This document shows, one piece after another, positions 1 through 14,023 of a DNA stretch of 64,000 bases. This DNA comes from Silene latifolia (taxonomy: Eukaryota > Streptophyta > Magnoliopsida > Caryophyllales > Caryophyllaceae): NCBI RefSeq assembly GCF_048544455.1, contig NC_133534.1, positions 32,922,217-32,986,216 of the forward strand. The letters run 5' to 3'. Position 1 is the stretch's first letter, and every line of letters starts with the position of its first letter. The notes below the pieces were generated by a model that searched no databases, was not told the origin of the DNA, and was given only the letters and a program-made list of their open reading frames with translations. The position numbers and the translations under genes were made by a program.

Positions 1-1712
1 CAATGGTGCCATCATCCAAGTACCATGCCTGCATAGTGAGGTCAAAAGTGTCCCGCATTTTGCATACTAAGGGATGCAAAACCAAAGCGAAAAGCAACGA
101 ACCCAAAGGATCACCCTGCTGGACTCCCTGACAAGACCACAAGCAATGCTCCCCATAAAAAAGACGGGCATGGCTGGAATAACAAAACTCCACCCAACGG
201 GAGAGAACCGGGCAACGTCGGCGGACCTCCTGAAGCATGGTCGTACGATCAACAAGGTTGAAAGCATTCTGGAAATCAACCAGTAACATGGAAAGTCCCA
301 CCTCAGCACCCCGAGCCTCAATGAGCCGGTTCAAGGCATGTAAGATAGCCTCTCCTCCACCGGACACAACCACCCCAAACTGTAAACCAGCAAAATAAGA
401 CGACAAAGACGGACCCCCCATAAAAGCACCAACCTTAGAGACAAGCCATCTCCAGACTGTGCCAACAGCAATAGGACGAACCCCACCACCTGGTTTCACC
501 AGCGGCGTGAGAGGGGCGCTGGCAATGTACTCTCCCAAGCAAGAGGGCACCGACCCTCAAGAAAAAGATTAACCACCCTAGTAATAGAAGTGATAAACTC
601 ATCAGAAATAGCCACAGCAGCGCCACTCAAACTATCCATAAGGTGCTGGGCACGAAAACCATCCCTCCCACAAGAAGTACCACGAGGGAAACTCCGAATC
701 ATATCCTAAACCACTGACTCAGAGGCAACCAGAGGATGATGATCCCCAGACAAAGGAGGAAATGAAGGAGGTGGGGCGACATGATGCTTCTTACGCAGAG
801 CCACAAGAGTGGCATCGGAGTAGGGGGCGACCCCAGAGGAAGAAAGCACCCGAACAGCAGCAGTATAGTGACCATTAGAAATCTTCCGCCGACATTGACG
901 GAGGTTATGCTCACCCAAATCCAGATCCTCGTCCACATTAAACAAAGAAGGACCCTCATAAAAAAACTCCTCCAACAGCTGCAACCCCCCCTAGGTACCC
1001 CCCAAGCAAGGATGGCCCTGGCAATACTCTCCTCCTGACGCTGGCGCAGAATAGCCGTCCTACACTCAACATTACTCCGAGGAGCGAAAGTCTTAAGCAG
1101 ACACAGCGGTAAAACAAGCAACCGAATCCAGCGGGAGAGATCACTAGGGGAATCAGCCACATCATCCAGAGCTCCTTTCAAAGCCCGAGCAAACCCAAGA
1201 CGACACTTAGGAGGAATAGATTTGACGGTGGGGAGGCCCAAAGACAATAAACGATCAAGGGAAGATATAGACCACTGAACAAGCTCAACACCATCATCAG
1301 AAGAAACCGAAGTAGAGGGAGCCAAAGGTCTCGGAATACCATAAATATGAAAACTGTAGAGGCCATCAACATGCTCCGGAGACAGCACAATATCACCCCG
1401 ACTATGTCGACATCTAGCACGAGTGGTACGGGTCATAAAACACACCTCACACAACCAGAGCCCCATCCGTCTCAAAACACTCTCGGCATTGGAATAAACA
1501 GTCAAACTATCAGTAAGAGTCTGACGCGTAAGTTCCAACGCACCATTCTAGCAATGTCGGTCCTGAAAATATTTCTGCCAAGCAGCCTTAGTAAGGCCCT
1601 TACCAAAACCATCCCGACAAGAATGAAGACTAGAAAAAGTACAATGGTACCTAAAAAGTTCGGGCATGAAGGAAGAAGTAAACCCCCACACCCCACCTGC
1701 ACAAAATCTGAT
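1..1712 (-). pseudogene. Non-LTR (LINE-type) reverse transcriptase gene, 5' part, broken
   Basis: The minus strand encodes the reverse transcriptase of a non-LTR element group that is widespread in land plants. An N-terminal region (about 1538-1000) has the motifs CRHSRGD, PPKCRLGFARALKGALD and LVLPLCLLKTFAPRSN. It is followed by RQRQEESI, YTAAVRVLSSSGVAPY, FPRGTSCGRDG and QHLMDSLSGAAVA. The polymerase core follows: LLVDFQNAFNLVDR (about 300-260), QGDPLGSLLFALVLHP (about 130-75) and the catalytic WYLDDGTI box (the two Asp codons at 11-16). The 3' part lies beyond the window. Reading needs at least two frame changes and crosses two in-frame TAG stops, so this copy is dead unless some are sequencing errors. 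Its 5' side runs straight into the macrosatellite at 1713. The RT assignment is firm; the exact clade is not. Confidence 0.85.
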
Positions 1713-2376
1713 ATAGCCACCAAAACAACCACCCGAACGAAACCACCACACAGGCAACCGCACAAGTAGCTAGAGGCAGAAAAAGGACAAGGAAGCCAAA
1801 GAATCAAGCTAACCAGCGGCCTAGAATAAAGCACTACTGACCACCAACACACCACCCACTCCGGTGGTGATCGACAAACAGCAGCACAAAACACCTAAAA
1901 ACCACGACAAAGCAGCCCGGAACACCCACCACAACCACCACCTACACGACTAGACAGCAGGCAGCATCTATAGGCGGCCGGACACTGCAGCAGTAGCCAA
2001 CCAGCAGCCCAAAACAAATCCTAGCAGAAACCGCAGCCAAAACCGCAGCAAAAAAAACACAGCAAAACGCAAAGAGGAAAACTCACCAGAGGTTGACGCC
2101 AAGGCAGAGTAGTCGGCCACCACAGCAAGGACCGGCGACGTGAGGTCTGGTGGTCTAAGGATGGTGGCGAAGGTGCAGTCACCACAGGCAGGCGGCAATG
2201 AACCCAGATGCGACAAAACGCTGCCCTAACGAAACAACCAACGAAACCCTTCAATAACAGCGACCGCTGTTCGAAACAACCAACAAACACCACCCCTGAC
2301 CGGCGACGTGAGGTCTAAAGGTCGACTGGAGGCGGTGGTTGGCAGCCAACGACGACAGAAAGACGAGAAAAAAAAA

Positions 2377-2455
<79 letters not shown>

Positions 2456-2817
2456 GCCGTAGAGTGGCACGTTAAAGAGGTTTTGATGGAGACAATGAGA
2501 TGACAAGTGCAAAATTGACGGCGACATAGGCCTGAGCTGCCCTTCCCTTCCCAACACTCATTATCTTTCTTTTCTTCAGTATCTTAATTCTTAACTATAC
2601 CAAGTTTGGCAGATGGTATATTACGACTATACTCATCAATAATTTTAGCACTACCATTATTTTGCGTCTATAACTAAAAACGCGTCAAATACAATACCAC
2701 ATTCCTAGTAGGACAAGCAACAAGTGGAGTGATGGGGACCAAAAATAGCACTACTTTCAAGCTATTTGACCCGTCTTTAACTATAGACGGATATATCTGT
2801 CTATAGCAACACTAATT

Positions 2818-2905
<88 letters not shown>

Positions 2906-3090
2906 TATTTATTAATTATTATTATTATTTATTATTAATTATTATTATTATTAGACTAATATATAAACTAGAGTTTACCTTAGATGAGTTCATTCTACAC
3001 ACACACACCCCCCCCCCCCACACACACACACACACACACACATTAGATTAGATAATTAGTCTCTCATACTCTTTCAAGAACATAAACCCT
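1713..3090 (-). repeat. Macrosatellite unit 1 (modules M1-M2-M3)
   Basis: First of five head-to-tail units, each opening with ATAGCCACCAAAAC and closing with ATAAACCCT. M1 (about 170 bp) and M2 (about 620 bp) are GC-richer. M2 carries two copies of GACCGGCGACGTGAGGTCT about 170 bp apart and a (TTA)n tract (2383-2456). M3 holds a second (TTA)n tract (about 2817-2952), a TATA-like TAATATATAAAC, and a poly-C plus (CA)n run (about 3000-3042). This is the only unit with one M2. On the minus strand M2 contains a splice-donor-like CTGGTGAGT at about 2082-2089. No credible protein is encoded; the open frames are by-products of the repeats. Confidence 0.88.
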
Positions 3091-3753
3091 ATAGCCACCA
3101 AAACAACCACCCGAACGAAACCACCACATGTGCAACCGCACAAGTAGCTAGAGGCGAGAAAAAGGACAAGGAAGCCAAAGAAGCAAGCTAACCGGCGGCC
3201 TAGAATAAAGCACTATCGACCACCAACACACCACCCACTCCGGTGGTGATCGACAAACAAAGACAAAACACCTAAAAACCACGACAAAGCAGCCGGAACA
3301 CCCACCACAACCACCACCTACACGACTAGACAAAGAAAAGATCTATAGGCGGCGGACACTTCAAAGCAGAGCCAACCAAAGACCCCAAAACAAATCCTAG
3401 CGTAAAACCGACCAAAACCGCAAAAAAAAAAAAACACAAAGAAACGCAAAGAGGAAAACTCACCACGAGGTTGACGCCAAGGCGAGTAGTCGGCCACCAC
3501 AAAGAAGGACCGCGACGTGAGGTCCGGTGGTCTAAGGATGGTGGCGAAGGTGCGATCACCACGGGCGGCAAAGCAAGAATGAACCCAGATGCGACAAAAC
3601 GCTGCCTAACGAAACAACCAACGAAACTCTTCAATAACAGCGACCGCTGTTCGAAACAACCAACAAACACCACTCCTGACCGGCGACGTGAGGTCTAAAG
3701 GTCGACTGGAGGCGGTGGTTGGCAGCCAACGACGACAGAAAGACGAGAAAAAA

Positions 3754-3796
<43 letters not shown>

Positions 3797-4347
3797 GCCG
3801 TAGAGTGGCACGTTAAAGAGGTTTTGATGGAGACAATGAGATGACAAGTGCAAAATTGACGGCGACCTAAAAACCACGACAAAGCAGCCCGGAACACCCA
3901 CCACAACCACCACCTACACGACTAGACATCAGGCAGCATTTATAGGCGGCCGGACACTGCAGCAGTAGCCAACCAGCAGCCGAAAACAAATCCTAGCAGA
4001 AACCGCAGCCAAAACCGCAGCAAAAAAAACATAGCAAAACGCAAAGAGGAAAACTCACCAGAGGTTGACGCCAGGGCAGAGTAGTCGGCCACCACAGCAA
4101 GGACCGGCGACGTGAGGTCTGGTGGTCTAAGGATGGTGGCAAAGGTGCAGTCACCACAGGCAGGCGGCAATGAACCCAGATGCGACAAAACGCTGCCCTA
4201 ACGAAACAACCAACGAAACCCTTCAATAACAGCGACCGCTGTTCGAAACAACCAACAAACACCACCCCTGACCGGCGACGTGAGGTCTAAAGGTCGACTG
4301 GAGGCGGTGGTTGGCAGCCAACGACGACAGAAAGACGAGAAAAAAAA

Positions 4348-4420
<73 letters not shown>

Positions 4421-4782
4421 GCCGTAGAGTGGCACGTTAAAGAGGTTTTGATGGAGACAATGAGATGACAAGTGCAAAATTGACGGCGACATAGGCCTGA
4501 GCTGCCCTTCCCTTCCCAACACTCGTTATCTTTCTTTTCTTCAGTATCTTAATTCTTAACTATACCAAGTTTGGCAGATGGTATATTACGACTATACTCA
4601 TCAATAATTTTAGCACTACCATTATTTTGCGTCTATAACTAAAAATGCGTCAAATACAATACCACATTCCTAGTAGGACAAGCAACAAGTGGAGTGATGG
4701 GGACCAAAAATAGCACTACTTTCAAGCTATTTGACCCGTCTTTAACTATAGACGGATATATCTGTCTATAGCAACACTAATT

Positions 4783-4847
<65 letters not shown>

Positions 4848-4852
4848 TATTA

Positions 4853-4898
<46 letters not shown>

Positions 4899-5029
4899 GA
4901 CTAATATATAAACAAGAGTTTACCTTAGATGAGTTCATTCTACACAAACACACCCCCCCCCCCCCCCCCCACACACACACATTAGATTAAATAATTAGTC
5001 TCTCATACTCTCTCAAGAACATAAACCCT
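3091..5029 (-). repeat. Macrosatellite unit 2 (M1-M2'-M2-M3)
   Basis: Second unit, about 1.94 kb. After M1 and a diverged M2' (to about 3866), sequence restarts at CTAAAAACCACGACAA (3867) with a second, more standard M2, then M3. (TTA)n tracts lie at about 3758-3796, 4349-4419 and 4786-4898; the poly-C/(CA)n run is at about 4946-4980. M2' differs from M2 mainly where M2 has CAG or CTG trinucleotides. Confidence 0.88.
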
Positions 5030-6274
5030 ATAGCCACCAAAACAACCACCCGAACGAAACCACCACACAGGCAACCGCACAAGTGGCTAGAGGCAGAAAA
5101 AGGACAAGGAAGCCAAAGAAGCAAGCTAACAAGCGGCCTAGAATAAAGCACTACTGACCACCAACACACCACCCACTCCGGTGGTGATCGACAAACAGCA
5201 GCACAAAACACCTAAAAACCACGACAAAGCAGCCCGGAACACCCACCACAACCACCACCTACACGACTAGACAAAGAAAAGATCTATTGGCGGCCGGACA
5301 TCGCAAAGAATGGCCAACCAAAGAGCCCAAAACAAATCCTAGCAGAAACCGCAGCCAAAACCGCAGCAAAAAAAAACACAGCAAAACGCAAAGAGGAAAA
5401 CTCACCAGAGGTTGACGCCAAGGCAGAGTAGTCGGCCACCACAGCAAGGACCGGCGACGTGAGGTCTGGTGGTCTAAGGATGGTGGCGAAGGTGCAGTCA
5501 CCACAGGCAGGCGGCAATGAACCCAGATGCGACAAAACGCTGCCCTAACGAAACAACCAACGAAACCCTTCAATAACAGCGACCGTGTTCGAAACAACCA
5601 ACAAACACCACCCCTGACCGGCGACGTGAGGTCTAAAGGTCGACTGGAGGCGGTGGTTGGCAGCCAACGACGACAGAAAGACGAGAAAAAAATTATTATT
5701 ATTATTATTATTATTAGCCGTAGAGTGGCACGTTAAAGAGGTTTTGATGGAGACAATGAGATGACAAGTGCAAAATTGACGGCGACCTAAAAACCACGAC
5801 AAAGCAGCCCGGAACACCCACCACAACCACCACCTACACGACTAGACATCAGCAAAGATCTATAGGCGGCCGGACACGCAGACGAGAGCCAACAAAGAAA
5901 GACAAAACAAATCCTAAAGAAAAACCGCACCAAAACCGCAAAGAAAAAAAAACACAAAGAAAACGCAAAGAGGAAAACTCACCAGAGGTTGACGCCAAGG
6001 CAGAGTAGTCGGCCACCACAGCAAGGACCGGCGACGTGAGGTCTGGTGGTCTAAGGATGGTGGCGAAGGTGCAGTCACCACAGGCAGGCGGCAATGAACC
6101 CAGATGCGACAAAACGCTGCCCTAACGAAACAACCAACGAAACCCTTGAATAACAGCGACCGCTGTTCGAAACAACCAATAAACACCACCCCTGACCGGC
6201 GACGTGAGGTCTAAAGGTCGACTGGAGGTGGTGGTTGGCAGCCAACGACGACAGAAAGACGAGAAAAAAAAGAA

Positions 6275-6350
<76 letters not shown>

Positions 6351-6712
6351 GCCGTAGAGTGGCACGTTAAAGAGGTTTTGATGGAGACAATGAGATGACA
6401 AGTGCAAAATTGACGGCGACATAGGCCTGAGCTGCCCTTCCCTTCCCAACACTCATTATCTTTCTTTTCTTCAGTATCTTAATTCTTAACTATACCAAGT
6501 TTGGCAGATGGTATATTACGACTATACTCATCAATAATTTTAGCACTACCATTATTTTGCGTCTATAACTAAAAACGCGTCAAATACAATACCACATTCC
6601 TAGTAGGACAAGCAACAAGTGGAGTGATGGGGACCAAAAATAGCACTACTTTCAAGCTATTTGACCCGTCTTTAACTATAGACGGATATATCTGTCTATA
6701 GCAACACTAATT

Positions 6713-6809
<97 letters not shown>

Positions 6810-6847
6810 TATTACTATTATTTATTATTTATTATTATTATTTATTA

Positions 6848-6911
<64 letters not shown>

Positions 6912-6971
6912 GACTAATATATAAACTAGAGTTTACCTTAGATGAGTTCATTCTACACACACACACCCCCT

Positions 6972-7021
<50 letters not shown>

Positions 7022-7068
7022 TAGATTAGATAATTAGTCTCTCATACTCTCTCAAGAACATAAACCCT
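5030..7068 (-). repeat. Macrosatellite unit 3 (M1-M2'-M2-M3)
   Basis: Third unit, about 2.04 kb, with the internal M2 restart at 5787. (TTA)n tracts lie at about 5692-5716, 6275-6350 and 6711-6911, the last being the longest in the array. The (CA)n run is at about 6955-7020. In this unit the second M2 (5849 onward) is the diverged one around its CAG-rich stretch. Confidence 0.87.
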
Positions 7069-7735
7069 ATAGCCACTAAAACAACCACCCGAACGAAACC
7101 ACCACATGTGCAACCGCACAAGTAGCTAGAGGCGAAAAAAGGACAAGGAAGCCAAAGAAGCAAGCTAACCAAATGCCTAGAATAAAGCACTATCGACCAC
7201 CAACACACCACCCACTCCGGTGGTGATCGACAAACAAGAAAGACAAAACACCTAAAAACCACGACAAAGCGGCCGGAACACCCACCACAACCACCACCTA
7301 CACGACTAGACAAAAGCGAAAAGATCTATAGGCGGCGGACACTGCAGCAGAGAGCCAACCAAAGCAGCCCAAAACAAATCCTAGCGTAAACCGCTTGACC
7401 AAAACCGCGGCAAAAAAAAAACACAAAGAAACGCAAAGAGGAAAACTCACCACGAGTTGGCCAAGGCGAGTAGTCGGCCACCACAAAGAAGGACCGGCGA
7501 CGTGAGGTCTGGTGGTCTAAGGATGGTGGCGAAGGTGCAGTCACCACAGGCAGGCGGCAATGAACCCAGATGCGACAAAACGCTGCCTTAACGAAACAAC
7601 CAACGAAACTCTTCAATAACAGCGACCGCTGTTCGAAACAACCAACAAACACCACTCCTGACCGGCGACGTGAGGTCTAAAGGTCGACTGGAGGTGGTGG
7701 TTGGCAGCCAACGACGACAGAAAGACGAGAAAAAA

Positions 7736-7778
<43 letters not shown>

Positions 7779-8333
7779 GCCGTAGAGTGGCACGTTAAAG
7801 AGGTTTTGATGGAGACAATGAGATGACAAGTGCAAAATTGACGGCGACCTAAAAACCACGACAAAGCAGCCCGGAACAACCACCACAACCACCACCTACA
7901 CAACTAGACATCAGGCAGAATTTATAGGCGGCCGGACACTGCAGCAGTAGCCAACCAGCAGCCCAAAACAAATCCTAGTAAACCGCAAAACCAAACCGCA
8001 AAAAAAAAACACAAAGAAAACGCAAAGAGGAAAACTCACCAGAGGTTGACGCCAAGGCAGAGTAGTCGGCCACCACAGCAAGGACCGGCGACGTGAGGTC
8101 TGGTGGTCTAAGGATGGTGGCAAAGGTGCAGTCACCACAGGCAGGCGGCAATGAACCCAGATGCGACAAAACGCTGCCCTAACGAAACAACCAACGAAAC
8201 CCTTCAATAACGGCGATGATCATTGCTCGAAACAACCAACAAACACCACCCCTGACCGGCGACGTGAGGTCTAAAGGTCGACTGGAGGCGGTGGTTGGCA
8301 GCCAACGACGACAGAAAGACGAGAAAAAAAAAA

Positions 8334-8421
<88 letters not shown>

Positions 8422-8784
8422 GCCGTAGAGTGGCACGTTAAAGAGGTTTTGATGGAGACAATGAGATGACAAGTGCAAAATTGACGGCGACATATGCCCG
8501 AGCCGCCCTTCCTTCCCAACACTCATTATCTTTCTTTTCTTGATATCTTAATTCTTAACTATACCAAGTTTGGCGAGATGGTATATTACGACTATACTCA
8601 TCAATAATTTTAGCACTACCATTATTTTGCGTTTATAACTAAAAACGCGTCAAATACAATACCACATTCCTAGTAGGACAAGCAACAAGTGGAGTGATGG
8701 GGACCAAAAATAGCACTACTTTCAAGCTATTTGACCGTCTTTAACTATGACGGATATATCTCGTCTTCTATAGCAACACTAATT

Positions 8785-8831
<47 letters not shown>

Positions 8832-8997
8832 TATTAATTATTATTATTATTATTATTATTATTAGACTAATATATAAACAAGAGTTTACCTTAGATGAGT
8901 TCATTCTACACACACACACCCCCCCCCCCCCCCCCAACACACACACACATTAGATTAGATAATTAGTCTCTCATACTCTCTCAAGAACATAAACCCT
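7069..8997 (-). repeat. Macrosatellite unit 4 (M1-M2'-M2-M3)
   Basis: Fourth unit, about 1.93 kb, with the internal M2 restart at 7849. (TTA)n tracts lie at about 7738-7777, 8335-8421 and 8786-8863; poly-C and CA at about 8916-8950. Its M3 shows several CTG or CAG changes relative to the other units, for example near 8492 and 8760. Confidence 0.87.
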
Positions 8998-10994
<1,997 letters not shown>

Positions 10995-12161
10995 ATTAAA
11001 TTATTTTCTCTCTTAATTTCTCCTCTATCAAATTTACCTCAATTTGAGCCCAATGTTTTTATATGGACTTACCCTTGTCGTTCAATTTTCATTTTTAACA
11101 ACATTTTCCACCTCATTAATTAAAACGCTTCGTTTTCCTCTTCATTGGAAACCATAGATCAACATTATATAAGACATAGTTTACCTGTCTCATGACATAA
11201 CAGAAACCCTAAATTTTATATCCTGGATCTCTAATTCCATACTCTATCTTGGTGATCCCTTCAGTTTCCCTGATTTTTATTTCTGATATTTATTTTATTT
11301 CGTTTTACCGTGAGGAAATGATGACGGTCACAGAAACGAACCCCGCAACAATGCAACCACCACAAACCCCGACCACCCAGGAAATCTTTTTTCCATCTCT
11401 TAATTTCTCCTCTATTTCTTCCATCTCTTAATTTCTTCCATCTCTTAATTTCTCCTCTATCAAAGTTGTAATCTTTCTTCCATATTAATCTAATTCTTCT
11501 TTAGTTTATTCAAGTTCTACAATTCTCATTAGTGTACATTTAGATTATCGCGTTGCAATTTGAAGGAAGAAGAGATTCATCCTTATTATTCCAATCCAAG
11601 TTTCTATCTTTATTTGTTGTTGGTATAATTCTTCTTCTTATTTCTCTCTTTTAAGTTTATTCTCAAGTTTTATTTTGATTGTTTTGTGCTTGAATTTCTC
11701 TATTTGTTGTTAGATTATAATTTTCTCTCCCTTGTTCATCTTGTTCATGTTGTTGTTATTAGCAAAGTTAGAACCTTTGATTAGTAGTGATAAAGTTTGT
11801 TCCTTTTTACATTCCCCTACTCAAATCTTAGTTTAATTAGTTGATAACCCTTTTTTGCACAATTTATTGCATGTTTAGTAGCAGAAATCAATTTTACATC
11901 ATTTTCATGGTTAAAGTATCCATCTTTATCAATTATTTTGTCTTAATAACCATGATTAGTGAGTAGTCCTTTTACTAGGACTCGATTATCCCCAACATGA
12001 GTTTCCTACTCGGTTAAGACCCATTTAATTGGTCATTTTAGGTAACGGTAAAGGAGAATTAAGGGGATTGATTTGTGTTTTTGACTTGTTGGAACTAGTT
12101 TTATTACCAATGAAATTCACGGGGCTAGCTATGTTGTCACGGTGGTGGTGTTATACAAGGC
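10995..12161 (+). mobile_element. Long LTR, left part (same family as 48262 and 55861)
   Basis: The stretch after the macrosatellite matches the reverse complement of the LTRs at 48262-51064 and 55861-58449. It begins at an AAACCCT-plus-pyrimidine leader just downstream of a TATA-like site in the last macrosatellite unit. Shared landmarks are the leader near 11460-11520, the stretch near 11850-12000, and the words GAGTAGTC and CTAGGACTCG. A segment of about 440 bp (roughly 11025-11440) is bounded by direct repeats containing CTCTTAATTTCTCCTCTATC. The LTR stops at about 12161 and resumes near 15275. There is no coding capacity; it is an old, fragmented copy. Confidence 0.7.
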
Positions 12162-13323
12162 CGGATTTACAATAACACTGGGCCCTACGGACAAAACGGA
12201 CTTGTAAGAAAAAAAAAATTTAACCAATATGTATATTGTCATAATATATCATCGAAATATATTTATTGTTATGCATATGGTCATAATTAATTAAACTTTT
12301 GTCACAGTTTATTATTATTTTGTCACAAATATTGCTACGTTTGTTAGTGTTTTGCAGTAATTATTGTTATTATTGTTTTCTATTTTTTTCCTCTTTTTAT
12401 TATTATGCTTCTTCCGTCTCGGTCATTTTTCTACCTTTTATTGTTATTTCATTAAAAACAATCGATCTATGTAATTAATTCAACCTAAAAATTTTCAAAT
12501 AGAAATTTCTATATTTTTGATTGCGAACTATAATTCAAGGTAGATTGAATTGTTAACATTATTTTGAAAGAATATCATGAGAACTATAAACGCTGGAAAA
12601 ATAAATGATGATTTTGTTCGTAAAATTTATTATAACAAAAAAATCTCAAAATTTAATTAATATTCGTTTTGATGTTTAATGATTGTTTAATTTACTTTTA
12701 GAATGAAAAGCCAAATTTTGATGATTGTGTTTAATACCAGGGTTACCGGATTCGCTCCAACCCCCAGCGAATCGCGAATCGATACGATCGTATCAATTCG
12801 TGATTCGTTAGCGAATCGATACGGCCCAATTCATTACAAATTCGTCCAAAAGGAGCGAATCAAAATACTTTGCTAAAATAATGAAATGCGAAGAAAAAAG
12901 TGAAGGATAGCAGGATACTTACCAATTATTTTGAAATCAGAGGACAATATTTTGATATTTTAGTCCAACAAATACTGATTTTGACAAGAAATTAGTAGAT
13001 TTAGCTTATGCGATTTCTTAGGTTTTGATGGTAGAAAGGTTTCAAAGGAATATTGAGTTGGGATGAACGAAGAAGATGAAGTTGTGTGGTCACCATTTGC
13101 GTGATAGAAGATGAGTTGAATGGTTTGACACTTTGACGTTTGAGGATCTTAACATAAATTGAATGGTTTTCCTGGGTTCATTATTTAATCAATATTCCTT
13201 TGTGCCTTTTCTAGGTAATAAATATGGCCCTTTATATGCTATAGATTGGTGGGAAGTTCAATTACTCCTAGTTCATTAGTTAGTTTTACACTTTTTCTTT
13301 TCCAAAGTCTTTTTATACAGTAA
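12162..13323. other. Inserted sequence of unknown type inside the split LTR
   Basis: AT-rich sequence separates the left LTR part from the Helitron. I see no coding region. At 12745-12840 there is a cluster of GAATCG-type words with a perfect 14-bp palindrome (GATACGATCGTATC, 12781-12794). The segment could be the body of the element that split the LTR, but I cannot define its ends. Confidence 0.4.
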
Positions 13324-13708
13324 CTAGTTTTTGTACCCGTGCAAAAGCACGAGCCGTTTTAAATATTAAGATAAAGTTATGTATTTCAATTAATTTTTTA
13401 ATATTCGAAATTAGTCTTTAAAGTTTTAGGAATAAATAAATGATCATAAATAATCTATACTATCTAGTTAAGAAAAAAATATTATGAGTACTTATATTTG
13501 TATATTTTAGAGTTGGACATACTTAACATAACGATTTATGTTTTAATAATTATATAATGGGGTCGTGTTGCATATATAATACAAAGAATCCAACTGTTTA
13601 GGCATAATCATACTACGCCAAGATACAAATTAATAGATATAGATTTAATTAAACAATTACTCTTACATGTGTTTATCACTTTATCATACCATTGATGGAA
13701 ATCTAGCT

Positions 13709-14023
13709 TGTAACACCCCACGATAATTGAAGAGGTGCAGTGATAGGCTTAAATGACTAGTGCTTAAAGGGATTGGAAGTACTACTCATATCAACAAAGT
13801 GCACTTTCTTTTATGGTCATCCATGCGAAAGAACCCCAATGTTAAGCGTGCTTGACTGGGAGTAGTCTTAGGATGGGTGACCTCCTGGGAAAGTTTCCGG
13901 GATACGCACGAGTGAGGACAAAATGCGCTATAAAGGACCCGTGTTGATCTGTGGGCCATGTACACAGCCTGGTGAGCTATCATAAGTAACCGCTCCCGAC
14001 CCGGTTTGGGCCGGGGTGTTACA
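13709..14023 (+). mobile_element. Cassandra-type (TRIM) solo LTR
   Basis: A 315-bp unit begins TGTAACACCCC and ends GGGGTGTTACA, so its ends are inverted repeats in the TG...CA form of an LTR. It carries a 5S rRNA-like core, the hallmark of Cassandra, a terminal-repeat retrotransposon in miniature. The 5-bp flanks are TAGCT and TCGCT, a possible target duplication with one change. Only one LTR is present, so this is a solo LTR inserted into the Helitron. Confidence 0.82.
13838..13912 (+). other. 5S rRNA-like segment within the Cassandra LTR
   Basis: The run with GTTAAGCGTGCTTG, GGATGGGTGACCTCCTGGGA and a downstream CGGGATACGCACG matches the 3' two thirds of plant 5S rRNA, including the internal RNA polymerase III promoter region (A box and C box). 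It is part of the LTR, not a functional 5S gene, since the 5' third of 5S RNA is poorly matched. Confidence 0.8.

Noticed and set aside
13838-13912. A genuine 5S rRNA gene
   Set aside because: Only part of the 5S sequence is present and it is framed by TGTAACACC...GGTGTTACA LTR ends; it is a Cassandra LTR.
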